44,786 nucleotides of DNA from an uncultured Verrucomicrobiota bacterium (GCA_913065005.1 CAJYAJ010000009.1:1-44786), one strand, 5' to 3'. Positions 25,030-34,333 are shown, numbered from the stretch's first letter. The notes: a model not told the origin generated them from the sequence alone. Translations and numbers: made by a program.

Positions 25030-26774
25030 GCTTTAAAGTCGATGATCCGTTGTTCACGGTTGCGAACAATTTCACGATGCGTCCAGAGTAGATGTGGATC
25101 GTGAAAGGGGATGCCTCGGGTGGTGGTTTCGAGCGAGTGTTGTTCTTTCTCGGATATGGGCTGAAGAAGAAGATGGGCGTCTAGCGTGGCTTGCGTTCCT
25201 CTGTGAGGACGTCCGACTGGGGTTGTTTCGCCAATGGAAAAACCGGCTTGCAGCAGACCAGCGCGTATGGGGCCGGCAGCAGCATAGGTGAAGAGTTGAG
25301 CGTGAGGTCGCATGATTCGTTTGATTTGTTGAAAGAATTGCAGGGTCCAACATTCGCTGTTGCGGGGTGAGGAGAAGGCGTCCAGAAAGATGAGATCTAC
25401 GGACGTATCGGGTAGCCGTGTGAGGGTATGGCGGGCATCGCCCCATTGCATATGAATGGGATGCTCGGGAAGGGGTGTGGCAGATCCATGCTCATAAAGT
25501 TGCCGCAGTATGGCGTTCCAGTTGAAGTGGGCTTTTGGATCGGTGGGCAGGATTTCAGCGGCATGCCGGACGATGCGTCGATCCATTTCAAGTGCGGTTA
25601 TTTGAAGGGGGTGAGCAGCACCGATGGCGGCGTTAAGTGCGGCATGGCTGTTGTAGCCGAGTCCAAAGCAAATATCGAGCAGGTGGAGGGGTTTGTTTTG
25701 AAGTAGTTCATGAAGATGGGCAGGTTGGACATATTTTTCTTCGGCTTCGAGGTGGGCTCCGGTACGGGTATGATAATGTTCTTTTACGTGATCATTCCAG
25801 AAGGTGGTTGATCCATCGTCGGTGATAACGGGATGAATGGTGAGTTCGGTGGGGGGCTCAGTATGAGTGTATGCGGGGAAAAGATCACCTTGCCGCCATT
25901 CTCGGGCTTCCATTTGGGCGATGATATAGTTCCGAAATTTTTGTTTATCCATCTGCCAGCGGGGGGCGATAAGTTCATGATCGAGCGTATCGGTGGTTAA
26001 GCGCATGATCGGGAGGGTGGGTGGCATACGGCGGATAAAATCAATCAGATGTTCGCCAAAGGTATATTCATTGAAAACGGGGAGGGGGGTGAGGGCATGC
26101 TCGAGGGCTAGGGTGGTTCCTTTCTCAATGTGGAGGTTGTGGATTTTTACGGCTTGTATGGGCAGTTGAGCGAAGCGGTCGGCGGTTGCTTGAAAATCGG
26201 TGGCGGTTTCGCCGGGTAGACCGAGAATGGCGTGGAGGGCGATGGGTATATTTGCTTGATGAAGAAGCTCAATGGCACGTTCGCTGCTGGCCCAGTCGTG
26301 TCCGCGATGAACGCGTTCGAGGGTGGCATCGTGGATGGTTTGTACACCGAGTTCCACCCAAACTTCGATATGGCGATTGAGTTCGATGAGGAAGTCGAGG
26401 GCTTGTGGGGTGATGCAGTCGGGGCGGGTGCCGATGCTAACGGCTGTGAAGGGAAATTGATCAAGTAGATTGAGATATAGAGGTTGTTGGGATGCTCCGA
26501 AGGTGGCAGAGAAGGCTTGGATATAGGCCATAAATTTTTTGGCACCATATCGGCGTCGGGCAAAATCGATGGCGACTTGCATTTGTTCTTCGACGGTTTC
26601 GGTGCCGAGGGTTTGAACGGCGGCCGATCCCCGGAGATTACAGAAGGTGCAGCCGCCTGATCCGTCGGCTTCCCGGTTGGGACAGCCAAAGTTAAAGTCG
26701 ATCGGAACGCGGTGAAGCGGCGCACCGTGGCGTTCAATCATGAAATCTTTATAGGAGGTGAAGGGGAGCTTCAT
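25026..26774 (-). CDS. Radical SAM (TIGR01212/YhcC-like) fused to MnmC-like methyltransferase
   Basis: A 582-residue two-domain protein. Residues about 1-300 are a radical SAM enzyme of the TIGR01212 group (YhcC; YtqA in Bacillus), with the [4Fe-4S] cysteines at 31, 42 and 45 (C-x10-C-x2-C) and later LGVQTIHD and ILGLPGET. Residues about 310-570 are a class I SAM methyltransferase like the methyltransferase half of MnmC (DUF752): SAM loop DICFGLGYN (367-375) and LDAFSSPRNSECWT (464-477), which matches the D-x-F-x-P-x-(K/R)-N-x-x-x-W motif. No FAD oxidase half is present. The family link to tRNA wobble uridine modification is known; the joint role is inferred. It overlaps pyrC and the barrel gene by 4 nt each. 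Confidence 0.85.
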   Translation of the reverse strand: MKLPFTSYKDFMIERHGAPLHRVPIDFNFGCPNREADGSGGCTFCNLRGSAAVQTLGTETVEEQMQVAIDFARRRYGAKKFMAYIQAFSATFGASQQPLYLNLLDQFPFTAVSIGTRPDCITPQALDFLIELNRHIEVWVELGVQTIHDATLERVHRGHDWASSERAIELLHQANIPIALHAILGLPGETATDFQATADRFAQLPIQAVKIHNLHIEKGTTLALEHALTPLPVFNEYTFGEHLIDFIRRMPPTLPIMRLTTDTLDHELIAPRWQMDKQKFRNYIIAQMEAREWRQGDLFPAYTHTEPPTELTIHPVITDDGSTTFWNDHVKEHYHTRTGAHLEAEEKYVQPAHLHELLQNKPLHLLDICFGLGYNSHAALNAAIGAAHPLQITALEMDRRIVRHAAEILPTDPKAHFNWNAILRQLYEHGSATPLPEHPIHMQWGDARHTLTRLPDTSVDLIFLDAFSSPRNSECWTLQFFQQIKRIMRPHAQLFTYAAAGPIRAGLLQAGFSIGETTPVGRPHRGTQATLDAHLLLQPISEKEQHSLETTTRGIPFHDPHLLWTHREIVRNREQRIIDFKA

Positions 26775-28090
26775 CGGTTGAAACGGAGTCGCATTCCGCG
26801 AGTTGATTCGTTGGGAGTTCCTTTGTGATAGGCGAGTTGGCCGTTGACGAAGGTGGCGGCAACGGTGGCGCTGAAGGTGATCCCTTCAAAGGGAGACCAG
26901 CCGCAGTGGTAGAGGATGTTTTCGTTGGATACGGTGTGCGGTGCATCGGGGTCGATGAGTGTGAGGTCTGCGTGGTAGCCTTCACGAATGAAGCCCCGCT
27001 CTGCGATTTGATAGATGGTTGCAGGGTTGTGTGCGGTTTTTTGTACGATCTGTTCGGGTGTCATGAATTCGAAGAGAACCTGAAGGGCGCTTTGCACCAC
27101 GGGCATGCCGGAGGGAGCCTTGAAATAGGTGTGTTGTTTTTCATCCAATAAATGGGGGGCATGATCCGTTCCTACCGTATCGATCAAACCTGTTTTTAGT
27201 GCCTCTCGCAGGGCTTTTCTATCTGCTGCTGTTTTGATGGCCGGATTGCATTTTATACGTGAACCGAGCTGATCGTAATCGTCTTCAGAGAACCATAAAT
27301 GATGAGGACATGCTTCAACGGTTATCTTTTTATCTGCGACTGCTGAGGGTTCAAAAAATTCTAATTCTCGAGCGGTTGTCATATGCAGAATATGAATTTG
27401 AGTGTCATATGCTTTTGCCCGAGCAACCGCCTCTTTTGTGGATAACCAGCAGGCTTCGGATGATCGAATATTGCCATGTTCTCTAAAGGGGATCTGTTCG
27501 CCATATTTTTCGAGTGCCGCTTGCTCGTTATCACGAATAATTTGATCGACTTCGCAGTGCAGGGCAATGGGTACCTTGACTTGTTTAAATATCTGATCAA
27601 TTTGTTCTTCTCTGTTCACAACCAAGTTGCCTGTTGAAGATCCTAAAAATAATTTTACGCCGCAGACCCATTCCGGATCGAGGGTGAGGAGTTCATCGAG
27701 GTTATGGTTGGATGCACCGAGATAGAATGAATAGTTGGTGTGTGAGGTTTCGGCGGCAAGGGTATATTTTTCTTCGAGAGCGGCAAGGGTTACGGCGGCT
27801 GGTTTGGTGTTGGGCATTTCCATGGTGGAGGTAATCCCGCCGGCTACCGCTGCGCGACTCTCGCTGGCGATGGTGCCTTTGGCTTCAAGGCCGGGTTCTC
27901 GGAAATGGACATGCACATCGATCATACCCGGCAACACTAATTTGCCCGCTGCATCAAAGACGGTTTCGTTTGCGCTGCCCTCAATGGAGGAAGCGATGGA
28001 TTCAATTCGTCCATTTCGGATGAGCAGATCGCCGGTTTGAATCTGATTTTCGTTTACGATACGGGCGTTTATAATTCGTCGTGTTTGCAT
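26771..28090 (-). CDS. pyrC: Dihydroorotase (class I)
   Basis: Zn amidohydrolase that cyclises carbamoyl aspartate to dihydroorotate in pyrimidine synthesis. With the ATG at 28090 it has 439 residues and begins QTRRIINARIVNE, like the family. The frame extends to a GTG at 28141. Metal and substrate motifs are DVHVHFREPG, VKLFLGSSTG (bridging Lys), LHCEVD, IHILHMTT, CPHHLWF and GTDHAPHLLDEK. It is the first gene of the minus-strand run pyrC, radical SAM fusion, beta-barrel. Codon composition shifts within the gene: the 3' part, near 26.8-27.1 kb, is more C-rich on its coding strand. Confidence 0.93.
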   Translation of the reverse strand: MQTRRIINARIVNENQIQTGDLLIRNGRIESIASSIEGSANETVFDAAGKLVLPGMIDVHVHFREPGLEAKGTIASESRAAVAGGITSTMEMPNTKPAAVTLAALEEKYTLAAETSHTNYSFYLGASNHNLDELLTLDPEWVCGVKLFLGSSTGNLVVNREEQIDQIFKQVKVPIALHCEVDQIIRDNEQAALEKYGEQIPFREHGNIRSSEACWLSTKEAVARAKAYDTQIHILHMTTARELEFFEPSAVADKKITVEACPHHLWFSEDDYDQLGSRIKCNPAIKTAADRKALREALKTGLIDTVGTDHAPHLLDEKQHTYFKAPSGMPVVQSALQVLFEFMTPEQIVQKTAHNPATIYQIAERGFIREGYHADLTLIDPDAPHTVSNENILYHCGWSPFEGITFSATVAATFVNGQLAYHKGTPNESTRGMRLRFNR

Positions 28091-28187
28091 CTGCTCAACG
28101 TAGGTGATGAGTTCGGCGGAATCAAGGCGCTTATCTATCACACTTTTTTTGCTTTTTTACGTTAATTTATTCGAATCCGAGCGATTG

Positions 28188-28193
28188 TATAAT
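28188..28193 (+). promoter_or_regulatory. Candidate -10 element for the mqn genes
   Basis: A perfect TATAAT sits about 97 nt before the mqnE start in the divergent gap with pyrC. No good -35 hexamer is found 16-18 bp before it, so the call rests on one box. Confidence 0.35.
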
Positions 28194-28289
28194 GTGTGTG
28201 GCGTTGAATCGTTATTTTTTGATCGATTTTATTCGGTTCCATTCGCAAGAGAATGATAAAGAGACAGCAGTCAATGGCGAGGAAGTCAA

Positions 28290-29969
28290 ATGAGTGAATT
28301 TGTGCAGCAACGAATAAGTGATGAAGAAGCATTAGATATGCTCAAGCATATGCCGACGGCAGAACTGATGGCACGTGCCAACGAAATTCAGCGGGCGCGG
28401 CATGGAAACAAAGTGTATTATGTGCACAGTCATAATTTGAATCCGACCAATTTATGCGTCGTGAAATGTAAACTCTGTTCGTTTTATCGAGATGAAAATG
28501 CGCCTGATGCGTATGTCACAACGCTTGAAGATGCGCGAAAAGATTTAGAAAAAGCACAGGGGCACAACCTAACCGACCTGCATATTGTGGGTGGAATGAT
28601 TCCAGAGCTGGATATTGGATATTATGAAGATCTATTCGCTTTATCCCGTGAAATGCTACCAGGTGTTTTGCTGCAAGGTATGACGGCGGTTGAAATTCAT
28701 TGGATTGCAGGGAATGCAGGCATTTCAGTGAAAGAGTGCTTGGAACGATTAACCGCGAAGGGGTTTGGTTCAATTTCTGGGGGTGGAGCAGAAATTTTTC
28801 ATCCGGATGTGCGCAAAAAAGTCGCGACTACGAAGATTCTAGCGCAGCATTGGTTAGATGTTCATCGGGAAGCTCATGCGCAGGGAATTCCAACGAATGC
28901 AACGATGCTCTTTGGTCATATAGAGAAAGATGAGCATCTGATTGATCATCTCTCGCGTCTGCGCTCATTACAGGATGAGACCGGAGGTTTCCAAGCGGTT
29001 ATTCCGTTGCCTTTCCAAGCGAATGGAAAAGCGCTCGGTGTTAAATATAGTCCAACTGGAGATCGTCAAGTGCGTGTGGCGGCTTTGTCGCGCATCTATT
29101 GTGATAATTTTCCGCATGTACGGATGTTGGTAAATTATATGGATCGGAAACTATTGGGCGTTTTGACGCACAGCGGGGTGGATGACATTGGGGGTACCAG
29201 CTTGAATGAACGGATTGCGAAGGAGGGCGGGGCTCCTCAAAGCCAGAAGTTCTTCACGGCGGAAGAGATGGAAGAGTTTTTAGTGAATCATGGGCATACA
29301 CCGGTGTTGACGAATAGTGCCTATGATCAACTTGAAGGGCAGCCGGATGTGAAGGCGTTGCCTCCCATGCCGACCGTTTCAACGCGTTGGAAACCGATTT
29401 TGGATCGCGTGGAATCAGGGGAACGGATTAATGCAGAGGATGCGACGATCCTTATGGACGAAGCCCCTTTCCAAGAATTGGGTCGTGTGGCGGCGAAAAA
29501 ACGGGCGCTTGCAGTTCCGGGTGATCTGGCAACCTATGTATTTGATAAGAATTTAAACACGACCAACGTCTGTGTGGTGGATTGTAAATTCTGTGCCTTT
29601 TATACCAACCCAGAAAACAAGCGGGGCTATACCCGAACACCGGAACAAATTTTGGAAGAGGCGAGAAAAGCAGCCGAAGCAGGGGCCACTCAAATCTTGA
29701 TTCAGGGCGGATTGAACCCGGATTTGAAATTAGACTATTACGAGAAATGTCTGAGTTTGATTCGAGATAATGTAGATATTTGGATTCACTCATTATCACC
29801 AACCGAAATCGAGTTCATTGCGGCGGAAGAAAATATTACGATTAAGGAGTGTTTAAAACGTTTACAAGCGGCTGGGTTACAATCATTACCGGGGGGGGTG
29901 CAGAGATGTTGGTGGATGATATTCGAAAAGCCATCAGCCCTAAAAAAACGCGTTCACAAGCGTGGCTAG
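28290..29969 (+). CDS. mqnE: MqnE-MqnC fusion (aminofutalosine synthase plus start of dehypoxanthine futalosine cyclase)
   Basis: Radical SAM fusion for menaquinone by the futalosine route. Residues 1 to about 370 are MqnE-like: HNLNPTNLCVVKCKLCSFYR (cluster cysteines), QGMTAVEIHWIA, SGGGAEIFHPDVRKK, TNATMLFGH and DETGGFQAVIPL. A linker leads at about 410 to a second domain with TTNVCVVDCKFCAFYTN and IHSLSPTEIEFIA, typical of MqnC. The frame is lost at a G8 tract (29891-29898): SLPGGV is read where SLPGGGAEM is expected, and the ORF ends 23 codons later. Nine Gs would fuse it to the next ORF, giving about 731 residues. GAGGAAG precedes the ATG. The layout mirrors the FbiC fusion of CofG and CofH, but the active-site phrases fit MqnE and MqnC better. 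Confidence 0.85.
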   Translation: MSEFVQQRISDEEALDMLKHMPTAELMARANEIQRARHGNKVYYVHSHNLNPTNLCVVKCKLCSFYRDENAPDAYVTTLEDARKDLEKAQGHNLTDLHIVGGMIPELDIGYYEDLFALSREMLPGVLLQGMTAVEIHWIAGNAGISVKECLERLTAKGFGSISGGGAEIFHPDVRKKVATTKILAQHWLDVHREAHAQGIPTNATMLFGHIEKDEHLIDHLSRLRSLQDETGGFQAVIPLPFQANGKALGVKYSPTGDRQVRVAALSRIYCDNFPHVRMLVNYMDRKLLGVLTHSGVDDIGGTSLNERIAKEGGAPQSQKFFTAEEMEEFLVNHGHTPVLTNSAYDQLEGQPDVKALPPMPTVSTRWKPILDRVESGERINAEDATILMDEAPFQELGRVAAKKRALAVPGDLATYVFDKNLNTTNVCVVDCKFCAFYTNPENKRGYTRTPEQILEEARKAAEAGATQILIQGGLNPDLKLDYYEKCLSLIRDNVDIWIHSLSPTEIEFIAAEENITIKECLKRLQAAGLQSLPGGVQRCWWMIFEKPSALKKRVHKRG

Positions 29970-30484
29970 ATTTACATGATGACGCTCATTCGATTGGAAT
30001 GAAAACGACGGCTACCATGGTGTATGGCTTTGGTGAAACCGGCGCCCAGCGGGTTGAACATTTGATAAAGGTACGAGATCAACAAGATAAATCTGGCGGC
30101 TTCACTGCCTTTATTCCTTGGAGTTTTTCTCCGAATAAAACCAAGTTAGATTGTCCGCGTTTGATGAACGGAACGGATTATTTGCGGATGGTGGCAATGG
30201 CTCGCATCATTTTGGATAATATCCCGCACTTGCAGGCGGGTTGGGTCACTGAAGGGCCGGATGTTTCTCAGTTGGCACTGCAATTTGGTGCAGATGATTA
30301 TGGCGGGGTATTGATGACCGAAGAGGTGGTGAGTGCCACTGGTTTAGAATATGGCGTTACGGAAGATCAAGTCGTGAATATGATTCGCGAAGCGGGCTAT
30401 GTACCTGCGCAACGAACCACACAATATGATACGATTCGTGTCTATGGGGATGAAGAAGAACCGGTAGGAGCATACGATGGCTAA
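29849..30484 (+). CDS. mqnC: MqnC C-terminal part in the shifted frame
   Basis: This frame holds the rest of the cyclic dehypoxanthinyl futalosine synthase: GGGAEMLVDDIRKAISPKK, TTATMVYGFGETG, GGFTAFIPWSFSPNKTKL, YLRMVAMARIILDNIPHLQ, WVTEGP and FGADDYGG. Real homology starts at about 29891. The GTG at 29849 only marks the first possible start and codes an unrelated decapeptide, so the part is likely to be expressed as the end of the upstream ORF, by frameshift or after correction of a sequencing error. It overlaps the DUF2237 gene by 8 nt. Confidence 0.75.
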   Translation: MFKTFTSGWVTIITGGGAEMLVDDIRKAISPKKTRSQAWLDLHDDAHSIGMKTTATMVYGFGETGAQRVEHLIKVRDQQDKSGGFTAFIPWSFSPNKTKLDCPRLMNGTDYLRMVAMARIILDNIPHLQAGWVTEGPDVSQLALQFGADDYGGVLMTEEVVSATGLEYGVTEDQVVNMIREAGYVPAQRTTQYDTIRVYGDEEEPVGAYDG

Positions 30485-30842
30485 AAATGTTTTAGGCGGT
30501 CCCTTAATGGTTTGTTCGTCAGATCCTGTTACAGGTTTTTTCCGGAAAGGGAAGTGCGATACCTGTGCGGATGATACTGGCATGCACACGGTATGCGCGC
30601 TCATGACCGAAGATTTTCTGATGTTTTCGAAGGAACATGGGAATGACCTTTCAACACCTCGTCCAGAGTTTAGTTTTCCAGGATTGGAAGCAGGGGATTA
30701 TTGGTGTTTGTGTCTATCGCGCTGGATACAGGCTTTTAATGCGGATTGCGCACCTCAAATTCGTTTAGATGCCACGCATGCGTCAGTGTTGGAGTTTGTA
30801 GACCTAACTCGTCTCAAGGAGTTCGCTTCCGAAAACGGTTAA
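30477..30842 (+). CDS. DUF2237 family protein
   Basis: A 121-residue protein of a family with no firm function (DUF2237). The family pattern is clear: [20 protein letters not shown], then [49 protein letters not shown] and [12 protein letters not shown]. Several cysteines are conserved, which suggests a metal or redox site. The gene overlaps the mqnC end by 8 nt, so it is co-transcribed with the quinone genes. Its stop overlaps the convergent fhs stop (TTAA). Confidence 0.85.
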   Translation: MAKNVLGGPLMVCSSDPVTGFFRKGKCDTCADDTGMHTVCALMTEDFLMFSKEHGNDLSTPRPEFSFPGLEAGDYWCLCLSRWIQAFNADCAPQIRLDATHASVLEFVDLTRLKEFASENG

Positions 30843-32602
30843 AATAGACCGGTCACTTTCCCAGTATGGGTATCCACATCAATGCGCCGAAATCCAGGAT
30901 TCGAGCCGGTTCCCGGCATGAGTTTAATATCACCCGCTACTGGAACAATAAACCCAGCTCCACGGTAGATTAAAAGGTCTCGAATCGGCAGTCGCCAACT
31001 CGTTGGGGCCCCTTTAAGGGTTGGGTCATGAGAGAGGCTTAAATGGGTTTTCACCATACAGATGCCTAAGGCGACTGCTGCAGGATCTGCTTCGAACCGT
31101 TTTAATTTTTCTTGTGCATCTGGTAACCAATCGACGCCTGTTGCTCCATAAATCTCGGTTGCAATTTTTTCGACCCGTATTTGAATGGGTGTATCGGTCT
31201 CATAGAGAAAGGAAAATGTGTTGGGTTCTTCGGCTGCATCAATCACCTGTTGAGCGAGTTCTTTGGCACCTTCACCGCCGTTTAACCAATGTTCCGAAAC
31301 GGCACAGCGTGCGCCGGCTTCTTCCGCAACTTGCTTAATAAGCGCATGTTCGGCTTGGGTATCGGTATGAAAGCTATTAATACAGACAACAGGGTTGGAT
31401 CCACTTTTTAAAACGGTCTGAATATGGGCGATCAGATTGGAACAGCCTGCTTGGAGCAGGGGTACGTTTTCTTCGATGTAGGCGCGATCCAATGGTTTTC
31501 CGGGTTTTACATCTGGACCGCCGCCATGCATTTTTAGCGCTCGAACGGTAGCGACAATAACGACAGCATCGGGGGTAAGCCCAGAGTAGCGGCATTTAAG
31601 ATTCCAAAATTTTTCAAAACCAATATCGGCTCCAAAACCGCTTTCGGTAACGAGATAGTCGCCGAGGCGAACGCCGATTTTATCGGCAATAACCGAATTT
31701 TGCCCAATGGCAATATTGGCGAATGGGCCGGCATGAACGAGCACGGGATTGCCTTCGAGGGATTGCACGAGGGTTGGGTTGAAGGTTTCAAGCATCAGGG
31801 CGGTCATGGCGCCATCGACTTCGAGATCGGCTGTGGTGATTTCGCGTCCATCGGTGCTGAAAGCCACGACCATGCGGGCGATACGCTGGCGCATGTCGGT
31901 GAGATCTTCGGCAATGGCTAGAATGGCCATTAATTCACTGGAGACGGTGATTTGGAATCCCGACTCCATCTCGAATCCATCCATCTTGCCACCTTGCCCG
32001 ATGGTGATGTTACGTAGGGCTTGTGCGCAGAAGTCGATGGCCCATTTGATTTGAACTTGGGTGGGATCGATATCCAGCCGGGGGATACCGATTTGCGCGA
32101 GACGTTTATCATCGTAGTTGTGTTCATGTTGCATACGCGCAGTGAGGGCGACCATGCAGAGATTGTGTGCGTTGGTAATGGCGTCGATGTCGCCCGTTAA
32201 TCCGAGGGCGAAGGGGGCGAGGGGGATGCATTGGGCTCGTCCGCCACCAGCAGCAGATCCTTTGATGTTGAAGGTGGGTCCGCCACTCGGTTGCCGGATG
32301 GCTCCGACCGATTTTTTACCGAGACAGGCCAGCCCTTCAACCAGTCCAAGAGTGGTGGTTGTTTTGCCTTCACCTAAGGGGGTGGGTGTAATCGCGGTTA
32401 CATCAATATATTTTCCAATGGGGTTGGATTGAAGGCGGTTCCAGAGCGTTTGAGCATTGAGTTTTGCAATACCTTTGCCTTGCGGAATCCATTCATCGGT
32501 TTCCACGCCTAGTTTTTTTACGATGGTTTCGATCGCCTGCATCTGGGTTTCAGCGGCTTCTGCGATTTGCCAATCGGCGAGTTGAGTGGGGTCAAGGTTC
32601 AT
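30839..32602 (-). CDS. fhs: Formate--tetrahydrofolate ligase
   Basis: ATP-driven enzyme that makes 10-formyl-tetrahydrofolate from formate and THF, feeding one-carbon units. From ATG 32602 it has 587 residues. The ATP loop is [16 protein letters not shown], followed by [19 protein letters not shown] and the family C-terminus ending in GLF. The frame runs up to 32656, inside focA, but the start overlapping the focA stop (ATGA) is preferred. Pairing with a formate channel gene supports formate assimilation or export of excess formate. Confidence 0.96.
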   Translation of the reverse strand: MNLDPTQLADWQIAEAAETQMQAIETIVKKLGVETDEWIPQGKGIAKLNAQTLWNRLQSNPIGKYIDVTAITPTPLGEGKTTTTLGLVEGLACLGKKSVGAIRQPSGGPTFNIKGSAAGGGRAQCIPLAPFALGLTGDIDAITNAHNLCMVALTARMQHEHNYDDKRLAQIGIPRLDIDPTQVQIKWAIDFCAQALRNITIGQGGKMDGFEMESGFQITVSSELMAILAIAEDLTDMRQRIARMVVAFSTDGREITTADLEVDGAMTALMLETFNPTLVQSLEGNPVLVHAGPFANIAIGQNSVIADKIGVRLGDYLVTESGFGADIGFEKFWNLKCRYSGLTPDAVVIVATVRALKMHGGGPDVKPGKPLDRAYIEENVPLLQAGCSNLIAHIQTVLKSGSNPVVCINSFHTDTQAEHALIKQVAEEAGARCAVSEHWLNGGEGAKELAQQVIDAAEEPNTFSFLYETDTPIQIRVEKIATEIYGATGVDWLPDAQEKLKRFEADPAAVALGICMVKTHLSLSHDPTLKGAPTSWRLPIRDLLIYRGAGFIVPVAGDIKLMPGTGSNPGFRRIDVDTHTGKVTGLF

Positions 32603-33456
32603 GCGTCTGCTCCCGCTTTTGGGGTGGGTGCTCCGCTGCGTAAATAGAGGATCCAATAGACCGAGCCCACAAAGATGGCACCACCTACCATGTTGCCAAT
32701 GGTGACGGGTATCAGATTATTTAAGGCCCCTTTCAGCGTGAGGGTGTGAACGGCGATGTCGGCAGGTTGCACCAGAAAATCAGGATGATTCACAAGAAAG
32801 AGTCCGGCGGGAATAAAGTACATATTGGCAATGGAGTGCTCAAATCCCATCGCGACAAAGGCGGTGATGGGAAAAATGATCGCGAGAATCTTATCGGTTA
32901 CGGACCGTGCGCTGTAGCAGAGCCAGATAGCGAGACAGACGAGAATATTGCAGAGCATCCCACTCGCGAAGGCTTCGGTGAAGCTGAGCGAGGTTTTAGC
33001 GGCTGCGATTTCAAGCGCCACTTGCCCCACGGCACCTTGATTGTGGAGCCAATGTCCGCTGAGAAAAACGAGCATGACGATGGCAATTGCGCCGATTAAA
33101 TTACCCATGAGAACAATCAGCCAGCTTCGAAGCATTTGTGAAATACGGATGGAGCCGCTGTAGCAAGCCATGACCATGAGCGTATCGCCTGTGAATAGAT
33201 CGGCTCCGGCAATAATAACGAGGATGAGACCGAGCGAGAAGGCAAGCCCCCCGAGTAATTTAGCAAGCCCGAGGCCCAGCGAGCTGTCGTGAATCACGTG
33301 CGTGAAGAAAGCAGCTCCGAAGGCGATAAATGCACCCGCTTGAATGGCGAGAAAGAGCGCACTCAGCAGATCGCGGTTCGCCTTTCGAATGCCAGATGCT
33401 TCCGCTCGTTTTGCCATGACGGCGGGAATATAGGCGTCTACATTTGGATCGTCCAT
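32599..33456 (-). CDS. focA: Formate/nitrite channel, FocA-NirC family
   Basis: Inner-membrane pentameric channel protein of 285 residues with about six membrane segments. It has [10 protein letters not shown] in the second part, [16 protein letters not shown], and the family signature [18 protein letters not shown] 33456 has GAGG 6 nt before it and is preferred to 33468. The neighbour fhs suggests that formate, not nitrite, is the substrate, which is inference from context. The two genes overlap by 4 nt. Confidence 0.92.
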   Translation of the reverse strand: MDDPNVDAYIPAVMAKRAEASGIRKANRDLLSALFLAIQAGAFIAFGAAFFTHVIHDSSLGLGLAKLLGGLAFSLGLILVIIAGADLFTGDTLMVMACYSGSIRISQMLRSWLIVLMGNLIGAIAIVMLVFLSGHWLHNQGAVGQVALEIAAAKTSLSFTEAFASGMLCNILVCLAIWLCYSARSVTDKILAIIFPITAFVAMGFEHSIANMYFIPAGLFLVNHPDFLVQPADIAVHTLTLKGALNNLIPVTIGNMVGGAIFVGSVYWILYLRSGAPTPKAGADA

Positions 33457-33520
33457 AAAGTACCTCAATAAGCGGCAAAACCTACCGGATCGGTTTTCGG
33501 TTTACGAACGAAAAACGTGT

Positions 33521-34330
33521 TCATTCAATCCAGTTGAGTGAGCGTAAAAAGAGCGTCGCCTCTTCAATAGTTTCATCATATTTGGTTTGGTTGAAGAAGC
33601 CGTGTGGCATTCCTTCATAAAGCTTGAGTTCGCAACGGTTTTCTTGCTCTTTCATCGCTTTCTGAAAATCGACCGCTTGCGTGTGCGGAACGGTCGCGTC
33701 TGAGGTGCCGTGCATGATCAGCGAAGGTGGCATATCCGGTTGGATATGTTGAAGCGGCGAAAGTCGGTTGGCGAGATCACCTAAACGTGAGCCAGCGTAA
33801 AGCCATGTATCTAAGACGGGATTGAAAAGAATCAAGGCGTTTGGAATGGTCGAAAGGGAAAGGTCATCTTGTGGGTCATTCATTTCAGTCAAGGTGGCGG
33901 TGGCTAAGGCAAGGTGTCCGCCTGCAGATCCGCCAGAAGCGGCAATTCGATTGGGATCGATATTCCAATCGGAAGCGTGTTCACGAAGGTAACGCATGGC
34001 TGACTTGGCATCCATAACGCAGCTATCGGGTTGGACATCATCGCGGTTTTTCACGCGGTACTCGGCAGCGCATGCGATCATCCCTCGATCGGCAATATGC
34101 TGGGCTTGTCGGTAGAATTGGGTTGGAGAGCCGTTGTTCCATCCGCCCCCAAAGAAAAAGAGAATAGCGGGGCGAGGGTCGCCGGACTGCACCGAGTCGG
34201 GCAAAAATACGTGGAGCTTGAGAGGGGTCTGTTCGGTTGTTTTGTATAGCACGAGTTGGTCGGGTTCTGGCCGATTTTGTGCGCCGGAGAGGCTTTGAAT
34301 AAAGAGCAGAACGAGAATTATATATTTCAT
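33521..34330 (-). CDS. Exported alpha/beta-hydrolase, carbohydrate esterase-like
   Basis: A 269-residue hydrolase with an N-terminal signal peptide (MKYIILVLLFIQSLSGA). The oxyanion loop is FFFGGGWNNG. The nucleophile elbow is ASGGSAGGHLA (G-x-S-x-G-G type), the acid lies in HGTSDATVPH and the His in EGMPHGFFN. This fits the BD-FAE/acetyl esterase-like group. It ends the minus-strand run galK-galE, 3 nt after galE, so it may remove acyl groups from a galactose-containing glycan. The substrate is unknown. Confidence 0.82.
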   Translation of the reverse strand: MKYIILVLLFIQSLSGAQNRPEPDQLVLYKTTEQTPLKLHVFLPDSVQSGDPRPAILFFFGGGWNNGSPTQFYRQAQHIADRGMIACAAEYRVKNRDDVQPDSCVMDAKSAMRYLREHASDWNIDPNRIAASGGSAGGHLALATATLTEMNDPQDDLSLSTIPNALILFNPVLDTWLYAGSRLGDLANRLSPLQHIQPDMPPSLIMHGTSDATVPHTQAVDFQKAMKEQENRCELKLYEGMPHGFFNQTKYDETIEEATLFLRSLNWIE

Positions 34331-34333
34331 AGA

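Noticed and set aside
28290-30484. FbiC-type CofG-CofH fusion for coenzyme F420
   Set aside because: The phrases around both cysteine motifs and the SGGGAEI/PGGGAEM regions match MqnE and MqnC, and no F420 genes are nearby.
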